64,000 nt of DNA from Nemophila menziesii (taxonomy: Eukaryota; Streptophyta; Magnoliopsida; Boraginales; Hydrophyllaceae). Of the stretch, positions 1-12,010 are shown one piece after another (position 1 is the first letter of the stretch; every line of letters begins with the position of its first letter). The DNA lies in the NCBI GenBank assembly GCA_029959085.1, contig JARWIR010000007.1:44567137-44631136 (forward strand). Reading direction: 5' to 3'. The position numbers and the translations under genes were made by a program. The notes beneath the pieces are model-generated. The model ran no database searches and was not told the origin of the DNA. It saw only the letters and a program-made list of their open reading frames with translations.

Positions 1-1
1 G

Positions 2-1325
2 GTGGATACTGGGGCCACCCGACATGTATGTTACGTGAGAACGATGTTCAAGACATACAAAGTTGCAGCTACTGAAGAGACTTAATTATGTATGAGAAAT
101 TTCTCTACATCAAAAGTAGTTGGATCGAGAACGGTTATTCTAAAAAATGACTTCTGAAAAAAAATTGAGTCTCAATAACGTTCTCCATGTGCCTGACATT
201 AGAAGGAGGTTCATTATTAAGTAAGAATGGCTTCAAACTAGTATTTTGAGTCTGACAAATTTAGTCTCACTAAAGGTATGATATTTGTTGGCAAAGGGTA
301 CCTATGTGACGGTTTATTTAAGATGAATGTAATGACCGTAGTACCTACAAAAAATGTAACCGAGAAAGTAATATATCCTTGGCTCACCTAATTTATGGCA
401 CTGTTGATTACGACATGTTAATACCGGTTCATTAAATAAGTTGGTAAATGTTAGGTTATTACCTAATGTGAACTTCAATTCTCAAAAGAAATGTGAAGTA
501 TGTGTTGAGTCGAAATTAACCAAAACCTCGTTTAAATCTATAGAAAAGACTGGGGTACCTTTAGAGTTAATTCACATTGACATTTGTGACTTCAAATTTG
601 TGCAAACTAAAAATGGGAAAAAGTATTTCGTAACTTTCATTGACGATTGCACAAGGTATTGTCAAATATACTTGCTTCGAAGTAAGGATGAGGCCTTAGA
701 TACAAAACTAAAGTTGATAATCAACTAATATAAAGATTAAGAATCTTAGAACAAATAGGGGAGGAGAATATGTGTCTCCTTTTGAGGAGTTTTGCGCTGA
801 ACATGGAATCGTCCATTGAACCACGACCTCCTACTCGCCTTAACAAAACGGGATTGCTGAACGCAAGAACCACACGTTTAAGGAAATGATGAATGTCATC
901 CTGATTAACTCAGGGTTACCATAGAACTTGCGGGGGAAGGCTTTGCTCACCGCAAACCACATCCTCAACAAGGTACCACACAATAAGGTAGATAAAACTC
1001 CTTACGAATTATGAAAAAGAACACCACCTTCCTTCAAATACTTAAAAGTGTGGGAATGCTTGGAAAAGATAGCAATTCCTGCTCCTAAATGGTCAAAATA
1101 GGACTAAAGACCATCGATTGCGTCTTTATTGGATATGTTAAGAACAATGCTGCATATAGATTCCTGGTACAAAAATCTTGTCATGTTGACATTCAAGTCA
1201 ATATGGTGATTGAATCAATAAATGCACATTTTTTGGAAACAACCTTTCAGTACAAGACTGCATCAGAATCTATTTCTTTAGAAATAACACATGATGGAAT
1301 TAAAGAAGAGCAAGATCAAGAATAA
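2..1325 (+). pseudogene. copia protease-integrase part, broken
   Basis: Pieces in several frames: protease active-site region DTGATRH near base 5; the end of the GAG-pre-integrase domain (CEVCVESK) and the start of the integrase core (LIHIDICDF, then FVTFIDDCTRY) in 441-728; the integrase C-terminal part with the copia hallmark CVFIGY in 1089-1325. The reading frame changes between pieces and stops occur around 727-1080. In a live element this part would mature the polyprotein and insert the cDNA. Confidence 0.8.
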
Positions 1326-1399
1326 TTGCCAATCGAAAAGAAAGATCAAGAATCATTTCCAAATGAAGGAGAACCAAGAAGAAGTAAGCGGAGGAGAAC

Positions 1400-2985
1400 C
1401 TCTACATCTTTTGGTCCTAACTTTCTTTCTACATGCTAGATGACGAACCGTGAACATTCAAGGAGGCTATGTCAAATCCTGACGCCCCATACTGGAAAGA
1501 AACGGTAAATAGCCAGATAGATTCCATACAAAACCATACATGGGAACTAGTGGATCTCCCTCCTGAGAATAAACCACTTTGATGCAAATGGATATTCAAG
1601 AAGAAACTAAAGACCGATGGGTTTATTGAAAAATGCAAGACTCGCTTTGTTGTAAAAGGTTATAGTTAAAAAGAAGGACATGACTATTTTCATACTTATT
1701 CTCAAGTCACGAGAATATCATCCATTCGAATGTTAATCGCTATAGGTTCAATATACAAGCTCAAAATTCATCAAATGGATGTAAAAATAGCTTTCCTAAC
1801 TAGAGAAGTTAATGAAGAGATATATATGGAACAACCTGAAGGTTACGAAGTTCCAGATAAGGAGAAGCAAGTATGTAAGTATGCTAAATCTTTATATGGT
1901 TTATAATAGGAATCGAAGCAATGACATGACAAATTTGATAGAGTCATGATCTCAGATGATTTCAAGATCAATGAACGTGACAAATGCGTTTATATAAAAC
2001 AGAATGAGACAATATATGTCATTGTCTGTTTATATGTGGATGATGTGGAATTAACAATGATGTGATTACATTCACCAAAAGGATGCTTTCAAGTAAGTTT
2101 GACATGAAAGATCTAGGCATTGCAGAGATTATTTTGGGTATCAAGATTCTCTGAACATCTGAAGGTATTATACTATCTCAGTCACACTATATTGAGAAAG
2201 TATTAAACAAATTTAGTAATGGTGACACAAATATCACCAAGACACATGTTGACGTAAATTTACATCTTGCTAAGAACATTGCTGATACGATCAACCACTT
2301 GGAGTACTCTCGGATTATTAGGAGTCTTATGTACTTAACAAACTGCACTATGCCAGATATAGCACATGCAGTAAGCAAGCTAAGTAGGTTTACACATAAT
2401 CCGGGGAAGAACCACTGGATTGATATTGTAAGAGTTCTAAGGTATCTTAGATACACTATAAACGAAGGGTTGTTGTACACAGGATATCCAGCTGTACTAG
2501 AAGGATACAATGATGCAAACTGGATATCAGACTCCATCGACTCAAAATCCACAGGTGGATTTGTCTACATGTTAGGAGGAGCAGCCGTGTCTTGGAAATC
2601 CACTAAGCAAACGTGCATAGCCAAATCCATTATGGAATCTTAGTTTATAGCTTTAGACAAAGCTGCTAAGGAAGCCTAGTGGCTTTGGATTTTCTTAGAG
2701 GATATTCCTAATTGGCCAAAGCCTCTGTCAGCTATCTGCATACATTGTGATAGTCAAAGCGATATTAGTAGGGCACTAAACGAAATGTATAATGGTAAGT
2801 CTAGACACATACGTCGTAGACACAATACCGTTAGACAACTACTCTCAAACAAAGTTATCACAATTGATTATGTTCGATCAAAAGATAACATAGCGGATCT
2901 ACTAACCAAAGGTCTACAAAGAGAGCAAGTCCGAGTCTTGTCAAGGGGAATGGGTCTTAAGCCTACGAAAGCTGAGTTGCCATGA
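1400..2985 (+). pseudogene. copia reverse transcriptase-RNase H part, broken
   Basis: Reads through the copia RT: the start near 1478 (DAPYWKE), CKWIFKKKLK near 1580, HQMDVKIAFL near 1770, MEQPEGYE near 1830, and the catalytic YVDD at 2032-2043. RNase H follows: [20 protein letters not shown] near 2320, then [18 protein letters not shown] near 2505, and a tail with SRHIRRRHNT and NIADLLTKGL up to 2985. At least four in-frame stops and frameshifts interrupt it. The catalytic YVDD is intact but the protein cannot be made. Confidence 0.85.
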
Positions 2986-2989
2986 TGGG

Positions 2990-3645
2990 AACCCTACCTA
3001 GCAGAGTGGAGATCCCACAATCTAGGTTCAAAGGGAAAACTAAATCATGCAACTGCAACTTGGTGTGACGCACTGTGGGGAGACCTCCCCAAACCATTCC
3101 TAGGACAAAATTAAGCAGTGTTATTTGTAAAAGTGAAGGGAAAGTTACACTTTTAATGGATCTTGTATCTTCCATAACATAAGATAGAGTAATGTATAAT
3201 ACTCTCGACAAGAGACCACCTATATGAATAACATGGGTAGGACCGCCCTACAAAAAATTTAAAGGCAAAACTCTCTGACGGTTATTCATGAAATACCAGG
3301 TGTTGTCCAGGGCTATAAATGGACACATCCGTGAGAATCAAATAATGTTTGGAAGTATACTATGTAAGTTTTATTGTCTTGGTTTACACAAAAGTTGAAT
3401 AGTTCAAGACATCACGTTCACTAGTTAGCAAGTAAATCCGATAGCTCTTACTAGAGAAGGTTCAAGCCCGAAAGCTACCTTTCTCGATGTAGTATTCTTC
3501 TACGCTTCTCCTTTGCTCTCTCTCGTGTTTAACATTCTTTTGCATAACTTTTTTGAGGTGTTTAATAAATTTCCAATCATATGGGAATCCCAACTGGGTT
3601 GTGGTCCAGGTTCGAACCACAAGTAAACGTTGTATCTTTTAATTA
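2990..3645 (+). repeat. probable copia 3' LTR (borders uncertain)
   Basis: Non-coding stretch directly after the copia RNase H tail. It has a TATA-like motif near 3311 and T-rich sequence after it, as expected of an LTR. No partner LTR is present, so the start and end are estimates. Confidence 0.4.
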
Positions 3646-3704
3646 ATACACCGTATCTTCAAACAAAACATCACAACTCCTTGCCAAACCACCTTTTCAT
3701 CTTC

Positions 3705-3712
3705 TATAAATA
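3705..3712 (+). promoter_or_regulatory. TATA box candidate
   Basis: TATAAATA lies about 150 bases upstream of an ATG in good context (ATCATGG at 3860). It could drive the small gene model starting at 3860, or be a leftover of retroelement sequence. Confidence 0.35.
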
Positions 3713-3859
3713 GTTGGCCAACTAAACCATTTTATTCATTTAGTTTTTCTAAGCATTAAAGTTATACGAGAGAGATAGAAAGAAGCAACATTATTAAGTT
3801 CGTTAATATTCTTAAGAATTCGTGTGTCATTTTCTTTTGAACAGTTTTGTCGTTGTATC

Positions 3860-4359
3860 ATGGAGGTTGAAGCCAGCAAACGTAAGACACCAGTACGTGG
3901 CCTAGATACTTTAAAGACATCAGATCCAATACGAGTCTCGACAAGTAAAGTTATTTATTTATTTACTTTTATTTTATTTCTCCATTAGTTTTTATATTGT
4001 TTTACTGGTATATACAAATAAAATACAACAATATTTGATAGTTTTAATCTATTAAAATTGATATTAGAGTTTTGGCTTATACTTTTACACAAAGGTTATG
4101 TATATATAACTTTAGCACAAGAATTGAGAGTTTAAGAGTTATCATAATTCATCAAACCATAAACGATCCTTTTCAATTAGTCCTCTTTTTTGATTAATTT
4201 TTTTGAAAACATAAATAAAGGTTATGTATAAATAAATTAATAAATTATGTTTTAAAGGTTTTTTAAAACCAAACTTTGTTTTTTAGCCGCGATTCATAGG
4301 CTATCTTCAACAATTCGTATTCTACTCGTTGCAACGAGCAAAACTAGTCAAGTTTCATC
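3860..4359 (+). pseudogene. possible host gene 5' part, split by a hAT insertion
   Basis: Not recognised as any known family. An ATG in good context opens 28 codons (start MEVEASKRKT) that end at a GTAAAG donor (exon 3860-3944). A T-rich acceptor (TTTTTTAG) at 4286 would join in phase to an exon from 4287 that stays open up to the hAT-type element at 4360 and, if that insertion is ignored, beyond it for a short distance. The TATA box at 3705 supports a promoter. Against it: no recognisable domain, and the downstream part stops soon after the insertion. It could be a short basic-protein gene, a gene fragment, or chance. Confidence 0.25.
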
Positions 4360-5056
4360 CAGAGGCGGATCTATTCATGCAAGAGGTGGGCTTAAGTCCA
4401 CCCTCTAATTATTAAAAAAATAACTAGTTTAATCTATTTAATTATTGTTAAAATCCAATTGATTATTAAGTTTTTAGCCAATTTAATTTCACTTATAAAT
4501 TTTAACCTTAAAATTTTACTTTACTCACATCTTAATTTTTTAATATATTATTATACATTTTTCTTATTTTAGTATAATTACATAGGTAGGGATGTCAACG
4601 AACGAACCCACTCACGAGCAGGTCGGGCTCGACTCGGAAAAAAGCTCGTTCAAGCTCGTTCGTTAAAAAAAACGAATTTGTTCAAACTCGTTCGTTCACT
4701 CGTAATATTTATGATATGTAAATTATCTTTTTAGTTATCAATATATATTATTAAACCTATAAAAAACTAATTATTCGTTAATAACTCGAACCCCGCTTGA
4801 AAAAAACTTGTTCTACATGATAACAAACAAACTTTAAAAAATTTGGCTCGACTCGTAAATATTATTAAATAAGCTTGCACATCTAGTATTCGGCTTGACT
4901 CAATTCGTTTACAGCTCTATGTATAGGTTGATTTTGAGACTTTTTATCATCATGTGATTTTTATTAAATACCAAAAATAAAAATTTCGGGGTCGTTGCCC
5001 CCGAAACTCCATATAATTCAAGTCCACCCTCATTTATATTTCTAGATTCGCCACTG
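4360..5056. mobile_element. hAT-type non-autonomous element (697 bp)
   Basis: Flanked by a perfect 8-bp target-site duplication GTTTCATC (4352-4359 and 5057-5064), the hAT size. The ends form imperfect inverted repeats: CAGAGGCGGATCTA on the left and CAGTGGCGAATCTA as the reverse complement of the right (12 of 14). The sequence AAGTCCACCCTC occurs near both ends. No coding sequence. A smaller element (4587-4919) is nested inside. Confidence 0.85.
4587..4919. mobile_element. small hAT-like MITE nested in the 4360-5056 element
   Basis: Left end TAGGGATGTCAACGAAC, right end (reverse complement) TAGAGCTGTAAACGAAT: 13 of 17 match. Flanks TACATAGG (4579-4586) and TGTATAGG (4920-4927) match 6 of 8, an aged 8-bp duplication. 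Internal sequence is rich in GCTCG/CGAGC motifs. The TAGGGATG-type terminus is shared with 46595-47527 and with the hAT relic at 49527. Confidence 0.6.
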
Positions 5057-5266
5057 GTTTCATCCAAATCCGTGCAAAATCAAACAATTAATCATAGCTT
5101 ACTTTCCTCAATATATTTTAAATAAATTTGATAAATTGCTCAAGAATCATACGTATATCGAAGAAACTAGCTATGTACTCTAGTTTAACTAGTCGAGATG
5201 AACAAAAGGACACAAGAATCATCAAAAAAAGTGCAAAAGCAACATAGATAAAAATGGTTCAAGTTT

Positions 5267-5494
5267 TCAAATCTTTCCGGTGAAGAAAAAGGGATAACAA
5301 TCTTGTGTTTCGCGCGCGTGTGTATTCGGGAATTCCGCGGCTTCTGAGTTGTTGTCTTCGTAATCCAATGCATCGCGATGCAAGTTTCGTCTAGTGCATC
5401 TAGTCAAAAGAAAAAACAAAATAAAAACAAATATTATATATATGTATTGATAGTTGTCGCCGACATTGTCTGCCACCTTTTTGATAGTTGACAA
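5267..5494 (-). CDS. 75-aa ORF with one predicted membrane segment, doubtful
   Basis: Not recognised. The ORF starts MSTIKKVADNVGDN, then has a very hydrophobic run at about residues 18-32 (IYIIFVFILFFLL), then a basic RNLHRDALDYED stretch. This looks like a small type-III membrane protein, but AT-rich DNA gives such runs by chance. The solo LTR begins only 28 bases upstream of the ATG, so any native promoter was displaced. Confidence 0.15.
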   Translation of the reverse strand: MSTIKKVADNVGDNYQYIYIIFVFILFFLLTRCTRRNLHRDALDYEDNNSEAAEFPNTHARETQDCYPFFFTGKI

Positions 5495-5521
5495 GATAGT
5501 TTACTTTGACCATTTACCAAC

Positions 5522-7084
5522 TAGTGTCTCTTGGTGTGCGATAATATCACACCCTTAATTAGAGGGACACTAACTGCAAGTGTACGGGTCGTCCAAGTAC
5601 TAAACCGATAATCGAGATTTCGTTCTTAGGGACAGATAGTTACAACTCAGGTTTTCATCGAATAAGTAGAGATAATTGTTATAATAGAAAAATAATATAC
5701 AAGGATATTTGTTTTGGTTTTGGATTATACCTAAAGATTCAGTAAAATAAAGTACTAAAATGACTAACTGAAAAGAAATATTAAAAGTAATAAGAGTAGA
5801 CGCAAGGTGAGAGATGTACTTGAGTCTCGCAAGGGAGTCACCTAAGTCAGTATAATTAATGTTCCTGTTTAAGGGTAGAGTTGGTATTTGTATATTACTC
5901 GGGACTCCAATATCTCCTAGCCCCCTGTCGGGTGGACCTAAGAGCTACCCTAAAGCACTATAAACCCTTCCCGGGTGATTATATCCACTCACGGATATGA
6001 AATTATTTACCTTTTTGGCTATGTGATTAGTTAAACCTGTCGGTCAATAACGGACATCACATGGATATTACCTATGTCTGTAATCAAACCCCCTTGTCGG
6101 ATGATCACTTCGCAACTAAAGTGAATAGCCCAATTACTAAAACCTATTTCTAGTTGTACCGAAAAGAAATACTATATAAGCACAAAGTAATAACCAATAT
6201 AAAATACTCAACTCAGATTAAATAGTTAAATCCAAAATTCGGAAAACATAAATTAATAAACTAGGCCTCAAACCATTATTGCAATTCTCAAGTACGTAGA
6301 AATTTAGCTCATGCCAAAACTAAAAACCGAAAATAAATTAAGAGCATTCATTATTGTCAATTACATAAATAGAATAAATAACCTAATTTAAGGATTGGAT
6401 TGAGCTGCTGTTGGAGAAATGGAATTCTCCAACTCTAGCTTTCTTCTTTGCCTTTTTGATCTGACTCTAACTTTTAAGATAATGAAGTGTCTATAAAAGG
6501 GAGGTCTAAAAGCCTATTTATACTAGTCTAATTCAGAATGAGCTTTTAAATGATAATAATAAGTCAAATGTTGAAAAACCGAAGTCCAAATTAGAAATCC
6601 CGTAATTGTTGTACAACCTATAGTAAAACGACCATAACTTTTGCGTCTCATATCCAAATCACCTGATTCTAGTCCTCAAATCTTGCTAACTTAAAGGCAA
6701 ATCTTTCTATTTTGACATTTAAGACCTGAATAAGTGCCAACGTGGCTCAAAATCAGCAATTAGTTACAGCTTTCAAGATTTTCATCTATTTTAGTCAACT
6801 CTTCGAATAATCTTTTCATGCTTTTGACCCCTCCGCTTGATCTAAGACTTTAAATATCACTTCTATTACTTTTCTTGGTGCTCCATAGCATCCATGGACC
6901 TAAAAACTTTATACTAAAAACAAACAAATTAACGCACAAAAGCTCTAAAAGTCAAATAACATAATTCTAAAGGGAGAAAGTGCAATATATTAAAATAAGC
7001 ATAAAAGCTTGTCAAATAAGTCTATTGATCACCTAAAATGACGTCTCCTAAGGGAATATATTTAGAAAAAAATGGGAGACATCA
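5522..7084 (-). mobile_element. solo LTR, Athila-like family (older subfamily)
   Basis: A perfect 5-bp duplication CCAAC flanks it (5517-5521 and 7085-7089). The right terminus GAGACATCA is inverted, with two changes, at the left (TAGTGTCTC). General layout matches the LTRs at 17679 and 21122: a GTGTGATAA-type block near the left, the CTAAAATGA(C/T)GTCTC block near the right. No internal region or second LTR is present, so it is a product of LTR-LTR recombination. By analogy with the complete element it lies in minus orientation; a TATA motif (reverse strand TATAAATA near 6517) fits this. Confidence 0.85.
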
Positions 7085-7089
7085 CCAAC

Positions 7090-7390
7090 TAATGTTGTCT
7101 TTTTTGTCCCGACCTTCCAGGGATATTTAAATGTAACAAATTCGTTTTTTAGGTTGGTTTTTCAAAATTGTCAGTCTTTTTGCAGATTCTCTCATTTTTC
7201 GCCTTAACTATAAACTTTGAGCATGTTAACTAGGTCTATTTTGTTTGTTGACTGAGTTGGACGAAGGTGTTCTTAAAAAAATTTGACATTCTAAATCCGT
7301 TTTCAAGGTCGGTTTCTCCAAATTTGGAGTATTTTGGATATATACTTTCTTGTATACTTTGTTAACTTGTTATTTGGGCAACTTTAAAGT
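7090..7390. other. no gene seen
   Basis: AT-rich sequence between the solo LTR and the first copia gag codons. It may be the leader of the copia relic that follows. No 5' LTR of that relic could be recognised. Confidence 0.4.
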
Positions 7391-10090
7391 TTGAGATCCC
7401 TTTATTGGATCGTAATATGGGATTTTCTCTATGGTAATTTAAGATGTGAGTTGTGTTCGCTCAAATGGATGTGGATGAAGTGTTATTGGGACTTGATAAA
7501 ATTTCCACGACTAGGACTAGGACTAGATAAAAAAGGGTTTTATGGCTTTATCAAAAATTTAACACCATCACTCAAATCAGATACTATTAACATTTTGAAA
7601 GAAAAAGCTACCAATTCTTAATGGTTGAAACTAAAGAAATTGTATATGACAAAAGGTCTTACCAGTAAGTAAGTTCTCAAGCAACGACTTTATTTTCATT
7701 GTTTGGTTGAAGGCACGCCTTTAGAATATCATATTTCTAGTTTTAAGAAAATTGTATCTGATATAGAAGTTTAGAAGTAAAGTATAGAGATGAAGATTTG
7801 ACGTTAATTTTGTTGTATTTATTACCCCCATCATATTCAAAATTTAGAGATACATATTATACAGTCGTGAAGCCTTATATGTGGATGAAGTATATAAAGC
7901 CTTATACATTAAAGAAATGATGAAACACATATTGGTTGCAACTGAGACTCACGTAGAAATCTTGTTTGTACTAGGAAATCGCATGATTGGAAATCTAGAG
8001 CTGATAAAAATAAGTCAAACAAGTTATGCAATTATTGCATAAAAGGGGCATATAATATCTGAATGTCGTGTATTGTAGAACAAATACAATATTCTACTCC
8101 AAATCACGATCGATACCCAGAAAAATTCCGCAAATCTGGTATTGTATAGAATGACAAAGATGGAGATCTTTAAGCTATGTGTAATGGTGTACCAAACTCA
8201 AACAAAGAATACATTTGAATTCTGGTTGCACTTTTCATATGTGTCCCAATCAAGATTGTTTTTTATATGAAATAGTGTCCAAATTTGTTGATTTAATGGG
8301 AAATGATGCTTCGTGCAAAATTATTGGTATTGATACAATCAGAACCAAGATGTTTAATAGGGTCGTAAGAACACTTGGTTATGTGAGATATGTTCCAAAG
8401 TTGAAGATGAATCTTATCTCTTTGAGTACTCTAGACTCAAAAGGGTACATGTTACTACAAAAGGATGAGTTCTAAAAATTAACAAAGTAATTTGTATTTT
8501 TATGAAAAAGAAAATAAGGACAACAAAAATATATGAGTTATGGGGTTCCATGACTATCGATGATACGGTTGTTGTCTCAAATTCATTAATTAAAGAAGAT
8601 ACCACTAAACTTGGCATATGTGTTTAAGGCATATGAGTGAAAATGGTATGATTGAACTAAACAGAAGAGGACTCCTCGATAGACAGAGTTTGTTAAACTA
8701 CAGTTTTGTGAACAATGCATTTTTGAAAAACATAAGAGAGTTCGATTCGGGAAAGACATTCAAAATACTAAAAGAACACTTTACTATCTTCATTCAGATC
8801 TCTAGGGAGCCTCTAGGGTGTCTTCCATGGGAGGTACTTATTACATGTTGACTATAATTGATGACTTTGTTAGAAAAGTTTGGGTGTTCTTGAAACAGAA
8901 GAATTATGTATTGTCACCTTTAAAGACTATGAGATCATGATAGAGTAATAAACATGAAAAAAAATATAACATCTTTGTTCGTATAGTGGTTAGAGTTCGG
9001 CTCTAATAAATTTAATGATATTTGTGAGCCCAAATATATTGTTAGACACTTAACTGTTCCAGGTTCATCTTATCAAAATGGCGTAGGAGAACGAATGAAT
9101 AGAACGATTATGAAAAAAGTATTTTGCATGATTTATAACTCTAATTTATTAAAGACTTTTTTGGTCAAAGACGCTTCTAGAACTGCTTATCTTATCCAAA
9201 TTTCTCTATCAACTACCATTGACATCAAAACTCTACAAGATGTATGGTCTGTTTCAAAATATTCTTGATCTTAAGGGTTTTGGTTGTCCAACATATGGAC
9301 ATATTGATAATGATAAATTGAAATCTAGATCTAGAAAGTGTATTTCTTGATTATAAATTTGGGGTCAAAGGTTATAAATTATGGTGTCCAGCAACCAGAA
9401 AAATATTAATTCACTGAATATTATTTTTATGAAAGTAATATGTTTCCTAATTTACCTCTATAGACAATTGTGATCAAGATCAGGAAAAATTAAACTAGAG
9501 GTTGATCAACTGACAGAATCACAACCTACACTAGAAATTACATCTTAAAATGATCCATACGTGCATGACAGTGGTGGTATCCCTTCATCACAAGCACCAT
9601 AGTATTCTATTGCATCAAATAGACAAAGGAGATTTATCAAACCTCCACATAGAATTGTTTTAGCTGATTCGGTTGTTTATGCTCTGAACGTATATGAAGA
9701 TCTTGTATCTAATGAAAAGTCATTTACTTACTTAGAGTCATTCACTGATGATAATTATGAAATCTTTAAAGACTTGTTAATGACTACAATCTTTTGTGAT
9801 GTTCAGAGTATTATATGTCTCTCAAAATGATAAGATATTTCATGAGAAGACAAACATATTGATGTGAATAATCACTTTGTGTGTGATGTTATTACTCGTG
9901 GTTATTTTGTTGTGAGCAAATTTCGAACTCATGATAATTTGGTGAATATAATTGTTAAGCAGGTTTCTCAAATTGCTAAGTCAGTTCCTAACTTGGACTT
10001 GGTTGACATTTGTTATCTGAATTGAAGCCCTTTCAAATTATATGGAAGAGGAGGAGAATTCAAAAAATTGATGTTTTGTTACTTGATTTT
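7391..10090 (+). pseudogene. second Ty1-copia relic, RT deleted
   Basis: Order of remains: gag start (7391-7640), a gag CCHC-like remnant near 8020 (CNYC), protease (SGCTFHMCPN near 8220, then PKLKMNLISLSTLDSKGY), GAG-pre-integrase (8618-8760), integrase (TIIDDFVRKVWVF near 8845; YQNGVGERMNRTIM near 9073). From about 9660 it jumps to the very end of RNase H (near 9860: KHIDVNNHFVCDVI, then HDNLVNIIVKQ). The RT and most of RNase H are therefore missing. A purine tract GGAAGAGGAGGAGAA near 10045 would be the polypurine tract. Many stops and frameshifts: dead. Confidence 0.8.
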
Positions 10091-10099
10091 TAATTTTTT

Positions 10100-11400
10100 T
10101 TGTCAAGATGGAGATGTTCTTTGCAAGGTGGAGATATTCTTTTCAAGGTGAAAATATTGACAGGTTTTACAGGTATCGATTCACGAATTCGTGTCAACGT
10201 AGAGATTGATAGAGTTATGATCCAATTCTATAATAAAGCTTGTCTCATCTAAATAATAAATCTAATTCCTTGTTTATTTATAGATACACATATAATATGT
10301 ATCATTAGTTACCTCCTATAAAAATAAATCTCCAAGTGTAATATTTTTTAATTATAGTGAAACTATTTTCTTTTAAATTATAGCTCTTTTTTTCTTGTAA
10401 TTTTTTCTCATTTAGGTTTATATATAAATCTTGTATCGTTGATCTTATGACAAAAATCTGTACACATTACATTCCCAACGTTGTACTAAATCAACCCTGA
10501 TATGTTAAACAATATATAAAACTGATTTAAAGAGTATATTTAGTGGAAGTTAAACATATTCAAATAGTAGAGCCCAAATTTATATCAGGTGAGGGTAAAG
10601 ATAATTCAAACCTTATTTGCGTGGAAACTTTTAAGAAGTATAAGATAATTGAATCTGAAGAATAATTCGGGATTAATAGAGATTGTAGCTTCCATTGTTC
10701 TTGTTCTGAAATTTCTTATGTTTAAAAGTTATTGAACGAAGAACACTAATTTCTTTCTCTTAATAATCACGAGAGTGACATAACATGTATAACTTTAAAA
10801 ATACTGATGATTCCAAACTTTAAAATTTAGACATTAGTTACTCCCATCTCTGTTATCATAATGATGAACTAGCTATTCACCTTTAATTTCACCACTTTTC
10901 GTTTTGAATAAAAGTATTCGAAAAAAGAAGAAAGACAAAAAGCAAAATAGTATTCTTTAAAAACATTCTTTTTGCTTTATTTTTTTGTCTGGAGTAGACA
11001 AAGAGAGATAGAGGGGCAACAAAACAGATTACAAATATTCTTCAGGCAAGGCATGAGATTCAAAGCAATTTTAAGGGACACATAATACATAAAAAGGCTA
11101 CCTTTAATTTTCTTTTTACACAATCTCTTAATATTCTTTACTTTATTGACCCCACCATTATCTTCTAATTGTTTTTTTACGAGAATATAACCTAACTCAA
11201 GTAAATCAACCAGTTCCAAGCCTTGCAAATAGTTCGTCCGTCTTTGTCAAAGCGTGGTGTGAATTGGTATATTTCGTATATCCTTCTTTGCAATATTGTC
11301 AACATGTCCGTTTGATACGTCTTCGAAGATGGTAGAAATGCATTGGACCGAAACGGATTAGGGATAATAATAATAGTACACTAGATAATAATAATAATGG
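10100..11400. other. AT-rich non-coding; possible 3' LTR of the copia relic at its start
   Basis: The first 350-400 bases follow the copia purine tract and include a TATTTATAGATA motif, as in an LTR, but there is no matching 5' LTR for proof. The rest shows no gene. An 83-codon minus-strand ORF (10977-11228) has no recognisable domain. Confidence 0.35.
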
Positions 11401-11432
11401 AAATATTAAACAAAGATAAATAGAAAAAACCA

Positions 11433-11909
11433 CTTCCAAATAAATTTAAAATTAATTGTGATGCACCTTTCTCAGATTTGGGAGCTGCAATTGCTTGTGT
11501 AGTAAGAAACTATAATGGTGAATTTGTATCAGGTAATAGTTGGAAAATTGGAGCAGATTCGGTGTTAGAGGCAGAGGCCACGGGAATTTTGATAGCTACG
11601 GAGATGACTTCAAATTTTCCTTTTGGGAGCGTTATTATAGAGAATGATTCAGCAACTATCATGAAGCCTCTTTCTTCAGGACTTCCCGTGTTGAGTCATT
11701 CAATTAAAAACGTTATTTGTAATATTTATTATTTTGCTGAATTATCTTCCCCTTCCTTTTCTTTTGTGTCTAGGGGTAGAAATGTGACAGCTGACTGGGT
11801 TGCCGAACAAGAGCTCCTTAGCACTTTGTTTGGTAACTGGGATACCTGTATTCCCCCCCAGTTGGTCACTATTATTTGTAATGAAGCCGAACCCTCTGGG
11901 GTGGGCTAA
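11433..11909 (+). pseudogene. LINE-type RNase H domain (RVT_3), 5'-truncated insertion
   Basis: An open frame of about 158 codons. It starts with the typical entry KINCDAPF (near 11448), then GAAIACVVRNYNGEF, an EAEATGILIA helix with the catalytic Glu, IENDSATIM with the catalytic Asp, and the final SRGRNVTADWVAEQ box with the last Asp. No start codon fits the domain start, no RT is upstream, and A-rich sequence (11955-11965) lies about 50 bases after the stop. This is the 3' end of an L1 LINE inserted in plus orientation. The frame is unbroken, so it is younger than the L1 at 13.9 kb or has been kept by chance. Confidence 0.75.
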
Positions 11910-12010
11910 ACCTTGTATCCGTTTATTATTATCAATATTATTATGCATTTGAACAAAAAAAAGAAACGTTTCGTCAACTCTGGAATCTTCTTTACAACCA
12001 GCTAACCAGA

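Larger units (their letters stand above)
1..3645 (+). mobile_element. Ty1-copia retrotransposon, decayed, cut by window edge
   Basis: The window opens inside the aspartic protease of a copia polyprotein (VDTGATRHVC from base 2). The order protease, GAG-pre-integrase, integrase, reverse transcriptase, RNase H is that of Ty1-copia. Many stops and frameshifts show that it is dead. After the RNase H tail (ends 2985) there are about 650 bases without coding sense, which may be the 3' LTR, but the other LTR lies outside the window, so its borders cannot be checked. A TATA-like motif (CTATAAATGG near 3311) fits an LTR promoter. Confidence 0.85.

Noticed and set aside
3590..3630. tRNA gene (GGTTCGAACC box near 3610)
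   Set aside because: Only a B-box-like word; no A box or cloverleaf arms.
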